From Distichodus sexfasciatus (Eukaryota; Chordata; Actinopteri; Characiformes; Distichodontidae), in NCBI GenBank assembly GCA_032718565.1, contig JAVGVS010000008.1, positions 6,382,327-6,446,326 of the forward strand: a DNA stretch of 64,000 nt, given 5' to 3'. The notes beneath the pieces were generated by a model that worked only from the letters and a program-made list of their open reading frames with translations, was not told the origin of the DNA and made no database searches. A program made the position numbers and the translations under genes. Of the stretch, positions 1 to 10,694 are shown piece after piece. How positions within the stretch are numbered: the stretch's first letter is position 1; each line of letters begins with the position of its first letter.

Positions 1-381
1 AGAAAGAGATGACAAAATCTTCACGTTTGCCCTCTGTGGCATGCTCACACCCTCTTTCTCGCTTTCTGTCTCACACACACACACACACACACAAACACAC
101 ACAAACACACACACTGAGTAGTGAGGGCCTTGCTGTGTTCTCTATATTCCCAATTTTGATGCACATGAGTCTGTTTGCTGTTGCACGTTGGGTTGCTTGC
201 TATCCATCCATCCATCCATCCATCAGCCTGTCCTCTCTTCCATCCCTCCATCCATGCATCCCTCCTCCCCTGCGTCCGCTATTTGTTCTGTTGCCGTGCT
301 GCATGCTGCCCTTTTTGTTTCATGGTTTTAAAGTGGGACCGCAACAAACTGACCTTACAGAGAGCAGTCGGCTGAAGAGAA

Positions 382-413
<32 letters not shown>

Positions 414-530
414 GTGTGACAAACGGTAATGCAACATCTGGATATCTCTCACTCTCTTATACATACTTTATCTTACTCACTAACACTCACACACACATGC
501 ACTTTGTCTTTCTCACTAAATCTCTCTCTT

Positions 531-586
<56 letters not shown>

Positions 587-854
587 TCACTAAATCTCTC
601 ACTCTCTCTTCTCTCTCTCTCTCTCTCTCTCCTCTCATACATGCACTTTGTCTTTCTCACCAACGCTCACGTTCTCTCTTTAACATGATTTATCTTTTTT
701 ACTGTCTCTCTCTTTAACACTCACACTTACACACACACACACACACACACAAACACACACCCATACACATCTTTCTTATTAACTGTTCTCTATCTATCCC
801 TGGCTCAACTCTATTCTATCCTCTCTCTTTTCTTACCCCCCTTCCCTCTTTCAG
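1..854 (+). other. Intron of the nectin gene upstream of the alpha-type last exon
   Basis: No coding sequence is seen here. The stretch holds CA runs (about 71-111, 383-410, 731-762), a short CCAT run near 204-222 and a long CT run (about 535-652). It ends in a pyrimidine-rich tract followed by an AG at 853-854, a normal 3' splice site for the exon starting at 855. That it is an intron follows from the exon beginning in phase 1 with no start codon; the exons for the immunoglobulin domains would lie upstream. Confidence 0.6.
535..652 (+). repeat. CT microsatellite (imperfect)
   Basis: Near-pure CT dinucleotides broken by short 'cactaaat' interruptions. The pyrimidines are on the + strand, which is the sense strand of the nectin gene. 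The flank has CA runs. It translates as Ser-Leu repeats, which are not a protein. Confidence 0.9.
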
Positions 855-1409
855 ATGCCCCCGCTCCCCCTTCCAACGTGGGGGTGGTGGTTGGCGCGGT
901 CATCGGCGTCCTCGTGGCCGTCCTGCTTTTTGGCGTCCTGATCGCCGTCCTAGTAACCTGCAACCGGGAGGCAACAGCAGGGTTACTGCTGAACGGGTAA
1001 GGCTAACGCCACACCCTACGCATCTCTGGCGCCGCTTCTTCGCTCGGGCAGCAAAACGGCACCGGGCAACAACGCAACAACAATCAATTCCCCATCTAAG
1101 GCGCGGGCGAGGTGGGCTCTACGGAAAAGGCGGCCAATCACGGGCTGCATCAGGGAGGCGTGGCCCTGCTGGAGACCACGCCCACCGCCCAGGACATCCT
1201 GCTGAGCAGCGAGATGGACGAGGCCGAGCGGCGCAAGTTCGACGAGCTGGAGGAAGAGGACGAGAGGTAATGGCTCACTCTGGGGTGGGGGGGGTCCCAT
1301 CCTGCAGATCCGTCCCCACGACGACGAGCTGCCCGGCGGTTACCTCGACGATGACATGGAGTCTCAGAGGGACGGATCTGTCATCTCCCGGACTGCGGTC
1401 TACGTGTGA
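855..1409 (+). CDS. nectin2: Nectin-2-like alternative last exon (alpha-type): transmembrane segment and cytoplasmic tail, frame broken
   Basis: Nectins are immunoglobulin-type adhesion receptors of adherens junctions whose cytoplasmic C-terminus binds the PDZ domain of afadin. This exon starts in phase 1 after an AG at 853-854. It encodes a Pro-rich stalk, about 25 hydrophobic residues (Val/Leu/Ile/Gly-rich) and a Cys-Asn-Arg stop-transfer edge. An acidic tail (MDEAERRKFDELEEEDER) follows, then DDDMESQRDGSVISRTAVYV and TGA at 1407-1409. That ending closely resembles the human nectin-2 alpha tail as I remember it, including the class II PDZ ligand A-V-Y-V. The conserved reading changes frame at about 994-996, 1107-1109 and 1266-1268, each consistent with a 1- or 2-base indel. 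Either the assembly has errors in GC-rich runs or this isoform is decayed. GGgtaagg at 995-1001 also looks like a splice donor. Assignment to the nectin family is firm; nectin2 over nectin1 or nectin3 is likely but unproven. Confidence 0.75.
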
Positions 1410-1794
1410 GAAAGGGAGCGAACGAGCGAGGAAGACGAAGACACGAGAGCGTGGAAGAGGGGGGACTGAGAGGAAGAGAGAGAGGAATCCAGCTTCCGTA
1501 GGATTTCATTTTTGTTTTGATTCATTTTGTTCTCAGACTGATTTGGACTGAAAAGAAACACAACCGAGAGAGGCTTCGTAAATGGATAAATGGAGGGATG
1601 GATGGATGGAGAGATGGATGGATAAATGGAGGGATGGATTAATGAAGTGAAAAAGGGATTGGATAGTCAGCAGAACTTTACAGCAATGGCTGTTGTGGAG
1701 ACAATTATCCAGAGTGATGGGAGACTTATATAGTATTAATTTATGCTTTTGTATGTATCACACACACACACACACATATACAGATGCACTAAGG

Positions 1795-1970
1795 CAGGGG
1801 TGGGCAATTTACAGTCCAGGGTGGGGCCGTGTCCTGGAGGTTCTCCATCCTACCTGGAGAGTCTCTTTTGGTGGTTATCTACCTGAGACCAGGTGTGAAT
1901 GCTCTGAAATCAAGTACGCTGGAAAACCTGCTGGTTTCTGACCCTCCACGACCGGAATTGCCCACCCCTG
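1795..1970. mobile_element. hAT-type MITE, 176 bp
   Basis: The ends form a 15-bp inverted repeat, CAGGGGTGGGCAATT, with its exact complement at the other end. Flanking 8-mers cactaagg (1787-1794) and tgttaagg (1971-1978) match at 5 of 8 positions, all differences being transitions, as expected of an aged 8-bp target duplication. There is no transposase ORF. A more decayed relative lies at about 35710-35885. Confidence 0.85.
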
Positions 1971-2795
1971 TGTTAAGGTTATGTTGGGGTCCATGCTGTG
2001 CTGCGGTGTGTAATTAGGGTGTTGTTTGTTTTTATTGAATTCTGTACTAATGACTTTTGGCTGTGTGTGTGTGTGTGTGAGTGTATGAGTGAGAGAGTGA
2101 GTGTGCCCATAGCACTGACCCTAACCTTTAACCCTCAGAACCTAAAATCTCGACTCCTGTCACCTGCAATCCTGCTGTTCATTAAGGCTCGGTTCCTAAA
2201 TAACAATCACCCAAAATGTATCAATTTTAGGATCAGATGATCGTCTGTTCAGATCTGCTCAGTCGCTCACTTCTGGCTTAGTAGCTCCTCGTCCTCTGCG
2301 CTGCGCTGCAAGCAAAGGGGCAAATGAGGGAAAAAAGGGGGAGATCGAGGTGAAAGTCAAAAGGTGTCCGCGTCTACGCTATGGAAATTTGGATATACCG
2401 CGGTATGTAGTGGTAACGACTTATCTCTGATCGTCAAAATGTCAGGCACAAGTTCCATATATAAAAAATCTACATGGATATAATACAACGAATGCTTTTT
2501 AAAATGTACGTCTCACACACTCTTGTTTTTCCATCTGAACAGCCAGAGAGCAAGAGAGACTCGCAGAAATGGCAGTGCTTGTGTGTGTGTGTGTATGTGT
2601 GAGTGTGTGTAAAATCGATCTATTTTGTGAGTCGTCTGTATGTGATATATGTACACATTTTATTTTTCTGAAATGAAATCCTGTGATAAATGTCTATACT
2701 TCTATATATTGTAAATAAGACGTTACACGACTGGAGCGAACTGGTCACAAAAGACGAGCGTAGCCGGAATGTATCAGACACACACACACGCACAC

Positions 2796-2885
2796 ACCTG
2801 TATGAAGGAAACTTTTGCTTTTGCTTTGGTTAATTGTGTTTATTTTTTATTAACCTTGCACAATTGAAAGCTAGAATAGTGAATT
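2796..2885 (+). repeat. Copy 1 of a ~90-bp dispersed duplicated segment
   Basis: The segment follows a CA run. It contains 'tgaaggaaac', 'ttggttaattgtgttt', 'ccttgcacaattgaaag' and 'ctagaatagtgaa'. The same series occurs in the same order and strand at about 8160-8245, also after a CA run. Family not recognised. Confidence 0.7.
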
Positions 2886-3049
2886 CTGTAATGCACACAG
2901 GTGGAGACAAACCTCTACCTGACGCCACGTGTGTGTGTGTGTGTGTGGTGAATGTGTGTGGGCGTGAGGAGTAACAATGGATGAGTCGAAGTGAAAGAAA
3001 TGGTGTTCACTTGAGGGCAGTGAGTTATTCGTCCATCCCCTCAGGGTCT

Positions 3050-3051
<2 letters not shown>

Positions 3052-3080
<29 letters not shown>
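3052..3080 (+). repeat. CA microsatellite
   Basis: Uninterrupted CA dinucleotides, about 14 units. Confidence 0.9.
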
Positions 3081-3083
<3 letters not shown>

Positions 3084-3835
3084 AGCATGATGTAAACTGG
3101 CCATAACACACACTCCTGTAAATCATCGTTGTGTCAGCCCGCCTGCCCTTGAATCTGTAAGAACATTCTTCTCTCCGTCATTTCTGGATGAGAGGACACA
3201 AGTCATGCTGGGTAAAGTAGTTTTTTTCCCAGGTTGCACTTCCAGCACCTACACAACACACATCTGCAGCCGCGTAACGCTATAAAGCAGCAGCAGCAGC
3301 AGTTGGTCTAACAGGGTCCAGTGCAGCCCCAGCTTTTACGATCGCCCCCGAGCCGTCCTGACAAAGAGGGACGTGCTTCTACCCCACTTAACGCACCGGG
3401 GTTTAGCGTCTTCATCGCTCATTAGCCCGGAATGCGCTGACCTTCCCGCGCTCGGGCTCGGAGCGGCGTAGGCGCTGAAGGATCGGACGCTGGAATACAC
3501 CAGGCCCACCGGCCCTCGCCAAGATCGTTCTCATTTCATTCCTGGTTTATATTTTTGGGGAGCGCTTCCGATGCTGGAATTGTCCTCACGTACGGTTTCT
3601 GTAGCTGTGTTTTGTTGTTTTTCTTTTAAAATAAGTATTTTTGAATCAAAGCCTTAACGTCACCCGACCAAACCAGTCTTTGTACATAGTATAAATATAC
3701 ACATCAATGTGTGATGAAATGACGGCTGGAGAATGATGTGTGGAGATATGATGTTTTTGGTATAAATATATATATATGTAAGTGTATCTCACCAACACAG
3801 AAAGCATGAAGGACTTTTCTCGTTTTAGTTTTTTT

Positions 3836-4123
3836 TTAAATTCATTCTTTAAACACCATCTTGTCTGTGTTTAATCGGTGCTTCTTGCTTTAGCGTTGGA
3901 GTGCTGTATCGATGCCTGTAATGTGCTTCTGCGGGGGCGGGGGGCGTTTGGGGAGACCTCATACAATTAAATATTTTTCACTTAATCACACCCGGTTTTC
4001 GTTTTTTTAATGTTTGGTTTTTAATGTCTGAAAACATATGACACTTTGCTGTTTTTTCTTTTTGGTTCTAATTAAAACTCTTTCTGAATTTTGAAAACAT
4101 GAAGCCTTGCTTATCTCTGTTGT

Positions 4124-4154
<31 letters not shown>

Positions 4155-4230
4155 GATGTGAATGTGTGCTGTGTGTAGGTCTTTTGTTTCTTCTCAGCTA
4201 TATAAAAAATTGGCTTCCTATGAAACTTGC
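3836..4230 (+). repeat. Tandem duplication, copy 1
   Basis: This block shares a series of matches with 4498-4790, in order: 'cattctttaaacaccatctt', 'gcgttggagtgctgtatcga', 'gtttggggagac', 'tttcacttaatca', 'gaaaacatga' and 'ctcagctata'. It carries a GT run near 4122-4153. The copies are separated by the CT array at 4260-4497. Confidence 0.8.
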
Positions 4231-4259
4231 TAATCCTTGCACTCTTCTGTCTTCTTTCT

Positions 4260-4322
4260 CTCATGCTCTTCCCCATCTCATTCTCTCTCCCTCTCTCTCT
4301 TCTCTGTCATTCTCTCTCTTCT

Positions 4323-4365
<43 letters not shown>

Positions 4366-4497
4366 CTCTTGGCTTTCCTCTCTCGCTCTCCTCTCTCGCT
4401 CTCATCCTCTTCTCTCACTCATCTCTCTCTCTCTCTCTCTCTCTCATTATCTCCAGCTCACCCTCATTCTTTCTTTTCGTTCTCTTTCTCTGTCTCC
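4260..4497 (+). repeat. CT-rich array between the duplication copies
   Basis: The core is pure CT at about 4329-4362, with CT-rich shoulders. It yields overlapping Ser/Leu ORFs in all three + frames, the mark of low-complexity sequence rather than of genes. Confidence 0.85.
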
Positions 4498-4790
4498 TTC
4501 ACATTCTTTAAACACCATCTTGTCCGTGTTTAATTGGTGCTTGCCTGTAGCGTTGGAGTGCTGTATCGATGCCTGTGCCTCTGCCGGGACGTTTGGGGAG
4601 ACCCCAGCATCACCAGCGTTTCACTTAATCAGACTCTCTTTTCATTTTTTAATGATATTTTGAAAACATGAGAAATCTGAGGCCTGCTTTCATTCTGCAG
4701 TGTGCCAGTGTGTGTGTGTGTATCGCCTTTTGCTCTTTCTCTCAGCTATAAATTGCTCTCTCCCCAAGTGTGAAACTTGTTTGTGTGTGT
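4498..4790 (+). repeat. Tandem duplication, copy 2
   Basis: Second copy of the block at 3836-4230. The offset is 659 bp at the left end and falls to about 550 bp at the right, so copy 2 has lost roughly 100 bp. It lacks the ATTAAA of copy 1. Confidence 0.8.
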
Positions 4791-5470
4791 GTGTGTATGC
4801 AGGTGTGTGTTTTGATATGTATTCCCCTGTCAGAGATAACCCAGATGCAGTCGTCTGATGCCTCCTAATGGGCCGTTTTAAGACGAAAGGGCTTCAGGCA
4901 TGTCGGCAAAACAGTTTGCTTACGTTAAACCCTCCACGTTTTTTTGTGGGGCTGGTGTGTGTGCGTTTGAAGACCCACTAAGTCGGTGCAGGTTGAGTTG
5001 GAGTGAGCGCAGGATGTACACAGAGGCAAGGCAGATCCGCTAGTCGTGGCACCGAATTTTATCAGGCGAAGAAGAAACATGCCAGCTCCATTTGGGACAC
5101 AACTCTCAAAAGCTGGTTTGTTTGAGAAGCAATCATGATCACATAGTGTGTGTGTGTGTGCGCGCGCAGAGACGTTCAGCTCGGGGCATTTTCCGCTGCA
5201 GGTAACCTTGTTGAAATGGCAGTGGTTAACATACCAGACTTCTCCTCAAGAAGTAACTCTGCCCTACATTTTGTCCTTTTTCCTCCCTCTCTCCTGCTCT
5301 CTTTTCGGAGCTGATGGGGCCTCACAACTTCTGTGTTCTTTTGGCATGACTTTGCACATGTCATCACCGTCTGAAGCTTCAGGCTTTTTCCCTCGCCATT
5401 TAGCCATCTGCTGTCTGCTGTAATTGTTGATTGCAAACCTGGTATGGTGACAGATGCCTTTTCTCTCACA
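4791..5470. other. Unique intronic stretch
   Basis: Apart from short GT runs near 4780-4798 and 5144-5166, nothing recognisable was found: no transposon termini and no exon-like ORF. Confidence 0.4.
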
Positions 5471-6745
5471 CTATTCCTCTTTCTGATTCTGTTTTGTTTC
5501 TCGCTCTGTCTCCTCCCTCCTCATTCTCTCTTCTGATTCTGCTTGTTTCTCGCTCTGTCTCCCTCCCTCATTCTCTCTCTCTTTCTGATTCTGTTTGTTT
5601 CCTCGCTCTGTCTCCCCTCCTCCCTCATTCTCTCTCTCTTCTGATTCTGTTTGTTTCGTTCTGTCTCCTCCCTCTCATTCTTCTCTCTCTCTTTCTGATT
5701 CTGTCCATCTCTTTCTGTCTCCCCCTCCCTCCCTCATTCTCTCTCTTCTGATTCTGTTTGTTTCTCGCTCTGTCTCCCTCCTCTCATTCTCTCTTTCTGG
5801 ATTCTGTCCATCTCTCTTTTCTGTCTCCTCCTCCCTCATTCTCTCTCTCTTTCTGATTCTGTCCATTCCTCTTTCTGTCTCCCCTCCCTCCCTCATTCTC
5901 TCTTTCTGATTCTGTCCGCCTCTTTCAATCTCCCCTTTCTCTTTTCTGATTCTGTCCATCTTCTTTCTGTCTACCTCCCTCCTCATTCTCTTCTCTCTTC
6001 TGATTCTGTCCATCTCTCTTTTCTGTCTCTTCTCTCTTTTTCTGATTCTGTCCATCTCTTCTTTCTTGTCTCCTTTCTCTCTTTCTGATTCTGTCTGTCT
6101 CTCTTCTGTCTCCATTCTCTCTCTCTTTCTGATTCTGTCCTGCCTTCTTCTGTCTCCATTCTCTCTCTCTCTTTCTGATTCTGTCCATCTCTCTCTTCTG
6201 TCTCCTCCCTCCCTCATTCTCTCTCTTTTCTGATTCTGTCCACCTCTTTCTGTCTACCCTCCTCCTCATTCCTCTCTCTCTCTTTCTGATTCTGTCCATC
6301 TCTTTCTGTCTCCTTTCTCTTTTCTGATTCTGTCCATCTCTTTTCTGTCTCCTTCTCTTTCTGATTCTGGGTCCGCTCTCTTTCTGTCTCCCTTCTTCTT
6401 TTCTGATTCTGTCCGTCTCTTTCTCGTCTCCATTCTCTCTCTCTCTTTCTGATTCTGTCCATCTCTCTTTTCTGTCTCCCTCCCTCCTCATTCTCTTCTT
6501 TTCTTGATTCTGTTTGTTTCTCTTTCTGTCTCCCCTCCCTCTCTCATTCTCTCTCTTTCTGATTCTGTCTGTCTCTCTTTCTGTCTCCCCTCCCTCTCTC
6601 ATTCTCTCTCTCTTTCTGATTCCTGTCCGTCTTCTTTCCGTCTCCCCTCCCTCCCTCTCTCATTCTCTTTATCTTTATCTGATTCTGTCTATCTCTCTGA
6701 TTCTATCTCTCCCCCTCCTTGTCTCTAGCCCCCTCTGATTCTGTT
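5471..6745 (+). repeat. CT-rich minisatellite, ~40-56 bp unit, about two dozen copies
   Basis: Each unit carries 'tctgattctgt' followed by a TCTCT / TCTGTCTCC / CCCTCATTCTC stretch. Units vary in length by small indels, chiefly in runs of C or T. Spacing of the 'gattctg' landmark is often 52-56 bp on the left side and shorter in the middle. The long Arg/Glu-rich minus-strand ORFs here (such as 5675-6217 and 5925-6602) are translations of this repeat, not genes. Confidence 0.9.
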
Positions 6746-7154
6746 CATCCTTCTCTTCTTTTCAATTTCTTTCTGTCTCACTAATTCAGTTTTCACTCTT
6801 TCTCTTATCTTCTCTCTTTTATTCTTCTCTCTCTATCATTCTCACTTTCCTCTCTCTCTCTCTCAAACTCTCATTAATTTCTATCATTCTCTCAGTGTCT
6901 TTTTATCTCTATTCTGTAATTTCTCTCTCTCGCTTTTTTCGATTTCGCTTTCTCCCCCCTGTCTTTCTCAAATCACTTTCTCCAAATGTCTCTCCGTCTT
7001 CCTCTTTCACACGTTCTTTTCTTTTGATTCTGTTTCTCTTTCTGTAACCCTCTCCCTCTCTCTCATTTTCATTCTATCGTCTCCCCATCTCTAACACTGT
7101 CTGAGTCCGCTTCTCTCCATCTCTACTCAGATTGTTTCTTCTGTCTTTGACTCT
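6746..7154 (+). repeat. Degenerate CT-rich tract
   Basis: Pyrimidine-rich sequence continues beyond the minisatellite without a clear period, probably decayed units. No gene seen. Confidence 0.5.
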
Positions 7155-7920
7155 CCTGTCTCAGTCTTTTCCTGCTTAGACTTGCTGACTGATATTTCAG
7201 CCAATATTTGATGACTCAATTATTGTTCATCGGAAAGGTAACGCTTGTGCCAGGCACGTCCAAAGTCTGAGCTGGGATCTTACATGACCCGCGCCTCTTG
7301 TCCTAAAATGTATGGCGTTATTTTGTGCCAAAATTCTGAGCACGCCGTGAAACGTTTCGAGCAAAAACGTATTGTCTATGTGCTCAACTCTGTCTGCATA
7401 CACACATTTATTTCAACTAATTTGGTTGTTTGTCTCACTTGGCGAATGTGAGAATGTGTGAGAATGTGTCCCGAGCCGTGTACTGCTGCACTTAATAGTA
7501 TGGTAGGTAAGGCTCTCTTATCATACTTTTCTATGTGGTAGTTTGCGTCTCGGGAAATAGCCAGTGTTGTAGCTTAACGGCTCTCTACGCACTAGGTAGT
7601 GCACATGGACTGTCACACGCTTGGTAAACTACATAGGGCAGAAAGTGACTTTTTAAAAAATGTGGTCCACTATGCTCAAAGTACCTGCCCTCGCTCTACT
7701 CTGCTTTCACCTTCGCTGGACTTGGCACTGTGAATGTCAGAGGTTATGGTGCAATTTTTGTGCCAAAATTCTGAGTGCAGTGGAACTTAGTCGGAGCCAA
7801 AATATCTTGTCTTTACATGCGCTCGACTCTGCCTTCCTCCTTTATCGGTATCAGTATCGGTAGATAGAAGCATGTAAAATATCGGCATCGGCCAATAATT
7901 CCCATATCGCGCATCCCTAA
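7155..7920 (-). mobile_element. hAT-like nonautonomous element, one end truncated
   Basis: The right end, ending at 7919-7920, is the complement of TAGGGATGCGCGATATGGGA, a terminal repeat shared with the elements at 23096 and 34409. Internal blocks match 34409-35122 in reverse, for example 'caggcacgtccaaagtc' and 'tgccaaaattctgag'. The left terminal repeat is not recognisable. Small ORFs inside are not conserved proteins. Confidence 0.75.
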
Positions 7921-8110
7921 TATTAATAGCTAATAATATCTATCTGATATCTATCTGTCAGTTTCTGCTGCACTATTGGCTGTATGTCCTGCCTCGTTGT
8001 TGTGTGTTTACAGAACTCTTGATTTATGGAGTGTGTTTGTTAGAGTGGGTGGACACAGCAGAATGAGCAAAGGACAACGAATATTTGTGGATGATGAAAG
8101 CCAGGACTTG

Positions 8111-8116
<6 letters not shown>

Positions 8117-8161
<45 letters not shown>
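8117..8161 (+). repeat. CA microsatellite
   Basis: About 22 uninterrupted CA units, next to copy 2 of the dispersed segment. Confidence 0.95.
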
Positions 8162-8163
<2 letters not shown>

Positions 8164-8245
8164 GCATGAAGGAAGCTTTTGCTTTGGTTAATTGTGTTTC
8201 ATTTCTATTAGCCTTGCACAACTGAAAGCTAGAATAGTGAACTGC
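8160..8245 (+). repeat. Copy 2 of the ~90-bp dispersed duplicated segment
   Basis: Same landmarks as 2796-2885 in the same orientation, with scattered substitutions and short indels. The duplicated piece appears to include part of the adjoining CA run. Confidence 0.7.
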
Positions 8246-8611
8246 CTGTGTGGAGTTCCACTTCCAGATGCCTGAGTTTCAGGTTTATAGGAAACAACGC
8301 CAGAAATAGCGCTGGCCAGGTCATCGCTGTTCAACAGATGCCTTTGTGACGGCGGGGCGTCTGTGTGACCGTTGGGATGTGTGTGTGTGTTCTGCGTTCA
8401 CAAACTAGACGGTAAAAAAACCCCCACCACACTGGTACAACACACTCCGGCCCGAAGTCTGGTCCGCGAGCCGAGTTCTCCCCCAACCACACCATGTTCT
8501 AGAAAGAGAGATTTATGCAGGATTGAGTTGATAAGTGTGGGTGTGCTGATGTGATTTGGCCCTACAGCCATGACACTCCTGTCATCTGTATATGCACAGG
8601 GGTGGACACAC

Positions 8612-8614
<3 letters not shown>

Positions 8615-8656
<42 letters not shown>
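8615..8656 (+). repeat. CA microsatellite
   Basis: About 20 CA units without interruption. Confidence 0.95.
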
Positions 8657-8658
<2 letters not shown>

Positions 8659-8943
8659 TGGGAGGCTGTCAGGTTTCGAAATAGTATAATGATACATAGA
8701 TATGCCGATCCAATAATTTCCAGGTCTGAAAAAGTATGGAAAGTATGACAAACAGGATGTGGAGAAATATTTGTGTTTCCAGATTTTTGCTGTTACATTG
8801 TTCTCTAAAATCTAAAATTCAGTGAAAACGTTTGGAGCAGAAAGGATGTGGTCTGCAATGTAATTTGCTTGTGTGTTGAATCAGCTGCTCAGTTCTTGCT
8901 CCCTAAATTCAGCACCGAAGTGAAAAATTAGGATTATTTGCTG

Positions 8944-9160
8944 TAAACACAGTACAGCACATTGTGAACGCATCTACAATGAATGTGACTCTGTATTTGC
9001 ACCCATCTAAAAGAGTGGTAAGTAGCGATATTGCAGCATTGCTTGGGGACAGTACCTTGCTCACGAGTACCTTAGTAGTAGCTTTACCGGTCCGGGATAC
9101 AAACCGAAAACCTTCTGATCACGCGGGTTACGAGCTTCCTAACTACTAGCGGTACCTACT
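8944..9160 (-). mobile_element. tRNA-headed SINE, family A, minus strand
   Basis: Family A elements have a tRNA-like head with RNA polymerase III A and B boxes, a body with 'actgaggtactcatgagcaa' and 'ggtaccgtcccc', and a 3' part with 'gtgttcacaatgacaaataa'. This copy reads in reverse: the body is at about 9035-9085 and the head at about 9105-9160. It is diverged. Confidence 0.75.
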
Positions 9161-9696
9161 TCATTATTCCTTTTGATTTAGAAAAGTTATCAATAAATCT
9201 ACTCAGTGTGATCTGATAACCCGGTCTATACTTTTTTAAAAAAGTAAAAAAAGTGAGATGTCATGTGAGAGGTATCGAGTAAACAGTTTCTTACGCTGGG
9301 TTGGTAGATTAAATATAAGACAGTATTGTAAGGTTTTGAATGAGTTCAGCGCCAGATCAGTAACAGAGTATCATTGCAGAGTATGATATGCTGTAACTTG
9401 ACATATGCGGTAATACACCAAGCAATGTGACGACACAGTGTATGCCACAGTTGGGTTTTCAACCAGCTGGCTTAACTAAAGGAGTAGTTATTTGTGTGGT
9501 GAAGTCTGGAAATGGGAAATGTAGGAACCTTTGTAGTATATTCAGTTTACTAATTCAGTTGACCTACTGACCACCAGCCATTCTAAAGTAGATCAAACCC
9601 ACTTACGCGGTTTTCTGAAGATTCTGATGTTCACCGAGGTTTCCTTAAGTAAGATTTGTTGCTAGGAAAGAACAAAACCTGCAACTGCGTTCTTAT

Positions 9697-9755
9697 TTAC
9701 ATTTACATTTGCATCATTTAGCAGACTCTTATCCAGGGTGACGTACAACAGTCCT
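9697..9755 (-). mobile_element. Retroelement 3' tail fragment
   Basis: The stretch 'catttagcagactcttatcc' followed by 'agggtgacgtacaa' is the complement of a 3' tail common to fish SINEs and their LINE partners. Only the tail is present. Confidence 0.6.
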
Positions 9756-9994
9756 TTGTAGTCCACGACTGTTCTTCAATCTGAAAAGCTAAACTTGAAT
9801 CAACAACTGTCATTAAAACGAAGTGACCACCAGCTGAGTTACATACTTTAACAAATCCTGTTGGAGAGAAATGAGCACGCACGAGAACCTACATAATTGC
9901 ACATGCTAGTAGGTTAGTCTTGAGTTGTTATGCATGCTCATTTGTGCAAAACATTAGCTTATTGGGTTTATATAGGACTAAATGAAGACAGATG

Positions 9995-10050
9995 ATTCGC
10001 TGTGGCGACCCCTGAAAGGAAGAGCCGATAGAGAAAGAAGAAGAAGAACT
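9995..10050 (+). mobile_element. Retroelement 3' end with GAA-rich tail
   Basis: 'gctgtggcgacccctgaaag' followed by an 'agccgat...gaaagaagaagaag' tail is a widespread fish retroelement 3' terminus as I remember it. Only this end is recognisable here. Confidence 0.55.
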
Positions 10051-10212
10051 TTCTTAAGAACAAATGAAAGAAAAATATTGATGAATGAGTCTAATAATAT
10101 CTTTATTTGAACATCTAGTTATGATGTGTCTGATCATCTGATCGCTTTGTAACAGCAGGAATACATTGGCCTCATTGTCCTAAGCCTCATTGATGCGCAT
10201 TTTCTGATTATT

Positions 10213-10694
10213 CAGACCCTCCAGGATTTCGCGATGGTGCGATCGCAATTATTAACGCAATTCAGCCAATCCCTGCGAATTCATTACTACCGTGCAATTT
10301 TGATGAGTTACCACAATTTTGACCAATTGTCGCTTTCTCACAAAATCCATAACCATATGCGTCAGCGAACTCACTTCCTTGTTACGCTTAGAAGACGCAG
10401 GCAACGTGTGAGATAAAAACGCCTCACATTTACCTTTAAAAATAACCAATTGATTAATAGTTAATAAAAATTTTAGTGGTTTGGTTCCCAGCATTTTAAT
10501 GAATTGTTAAAGAATCATTGTAAAGTGGACAAAATCACAAACCTCAATTTTGACTTGCTGCCGCTACTTTATTGCAACAAAACGCTTTTAAAACACTGCA
10601 ACTTTCATCACAATTTTTAAGAAAAGCTGCTGCAAAATAAGGCATTTTAGGCCGCAATAATCTCAAAAAATCCTGCAAAATCTTGAAGGGACTG
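10213..10694. mobile_element. TIR-bearing nonautonomous DNA element
   Basis: The left end CAGACCCTCCAGGATTT pairs with the right end, whose complement is CAGTCCCTTCAAGATTTTGC. The inside is AT-rich with no transposase. No clear target duplication was found, so exact ends are approximate. Probably hAT-like. Confidence 0.6.

Larger units (their letters stand above)
1410..3971 (+). other. Probable 3' UTR of the alpha-type transcript
   Basis: No convincing ORF follows the stop at 1409. The stretch has a GGAT-rich run (about 1581-1640), an inserted hAT-type MITE (1795-1970), CA/GT runs, a CAG run near 3290-3302 and a moderately GC-rich block (about 3260-3540). An ATTAAA lies at 3966-3971, the first plausible polyadenylation signal noticed. 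The true transcript end is unknown. Confidence 0.4.

Noticed and set aside
995..1001. GGgtaagg as a true splice donor ending the alpha-type membrane exon
   Set aside because: Protein-like reading continues directly past it in another frame, and no later acceptor in this exon restores the conserved tail frame; a base error or indel explains it better, though transcripts could overturn this.
4124..6738. Long ORFs rich in Ser/Leu on + and Arg/Glu on -
   Set aside because: They are translations of CT-rich arrays, overlap in several frames and on both strands, and have no gene signals. The same holds at 13472-14340, 14466-14968 and 15077-15751.
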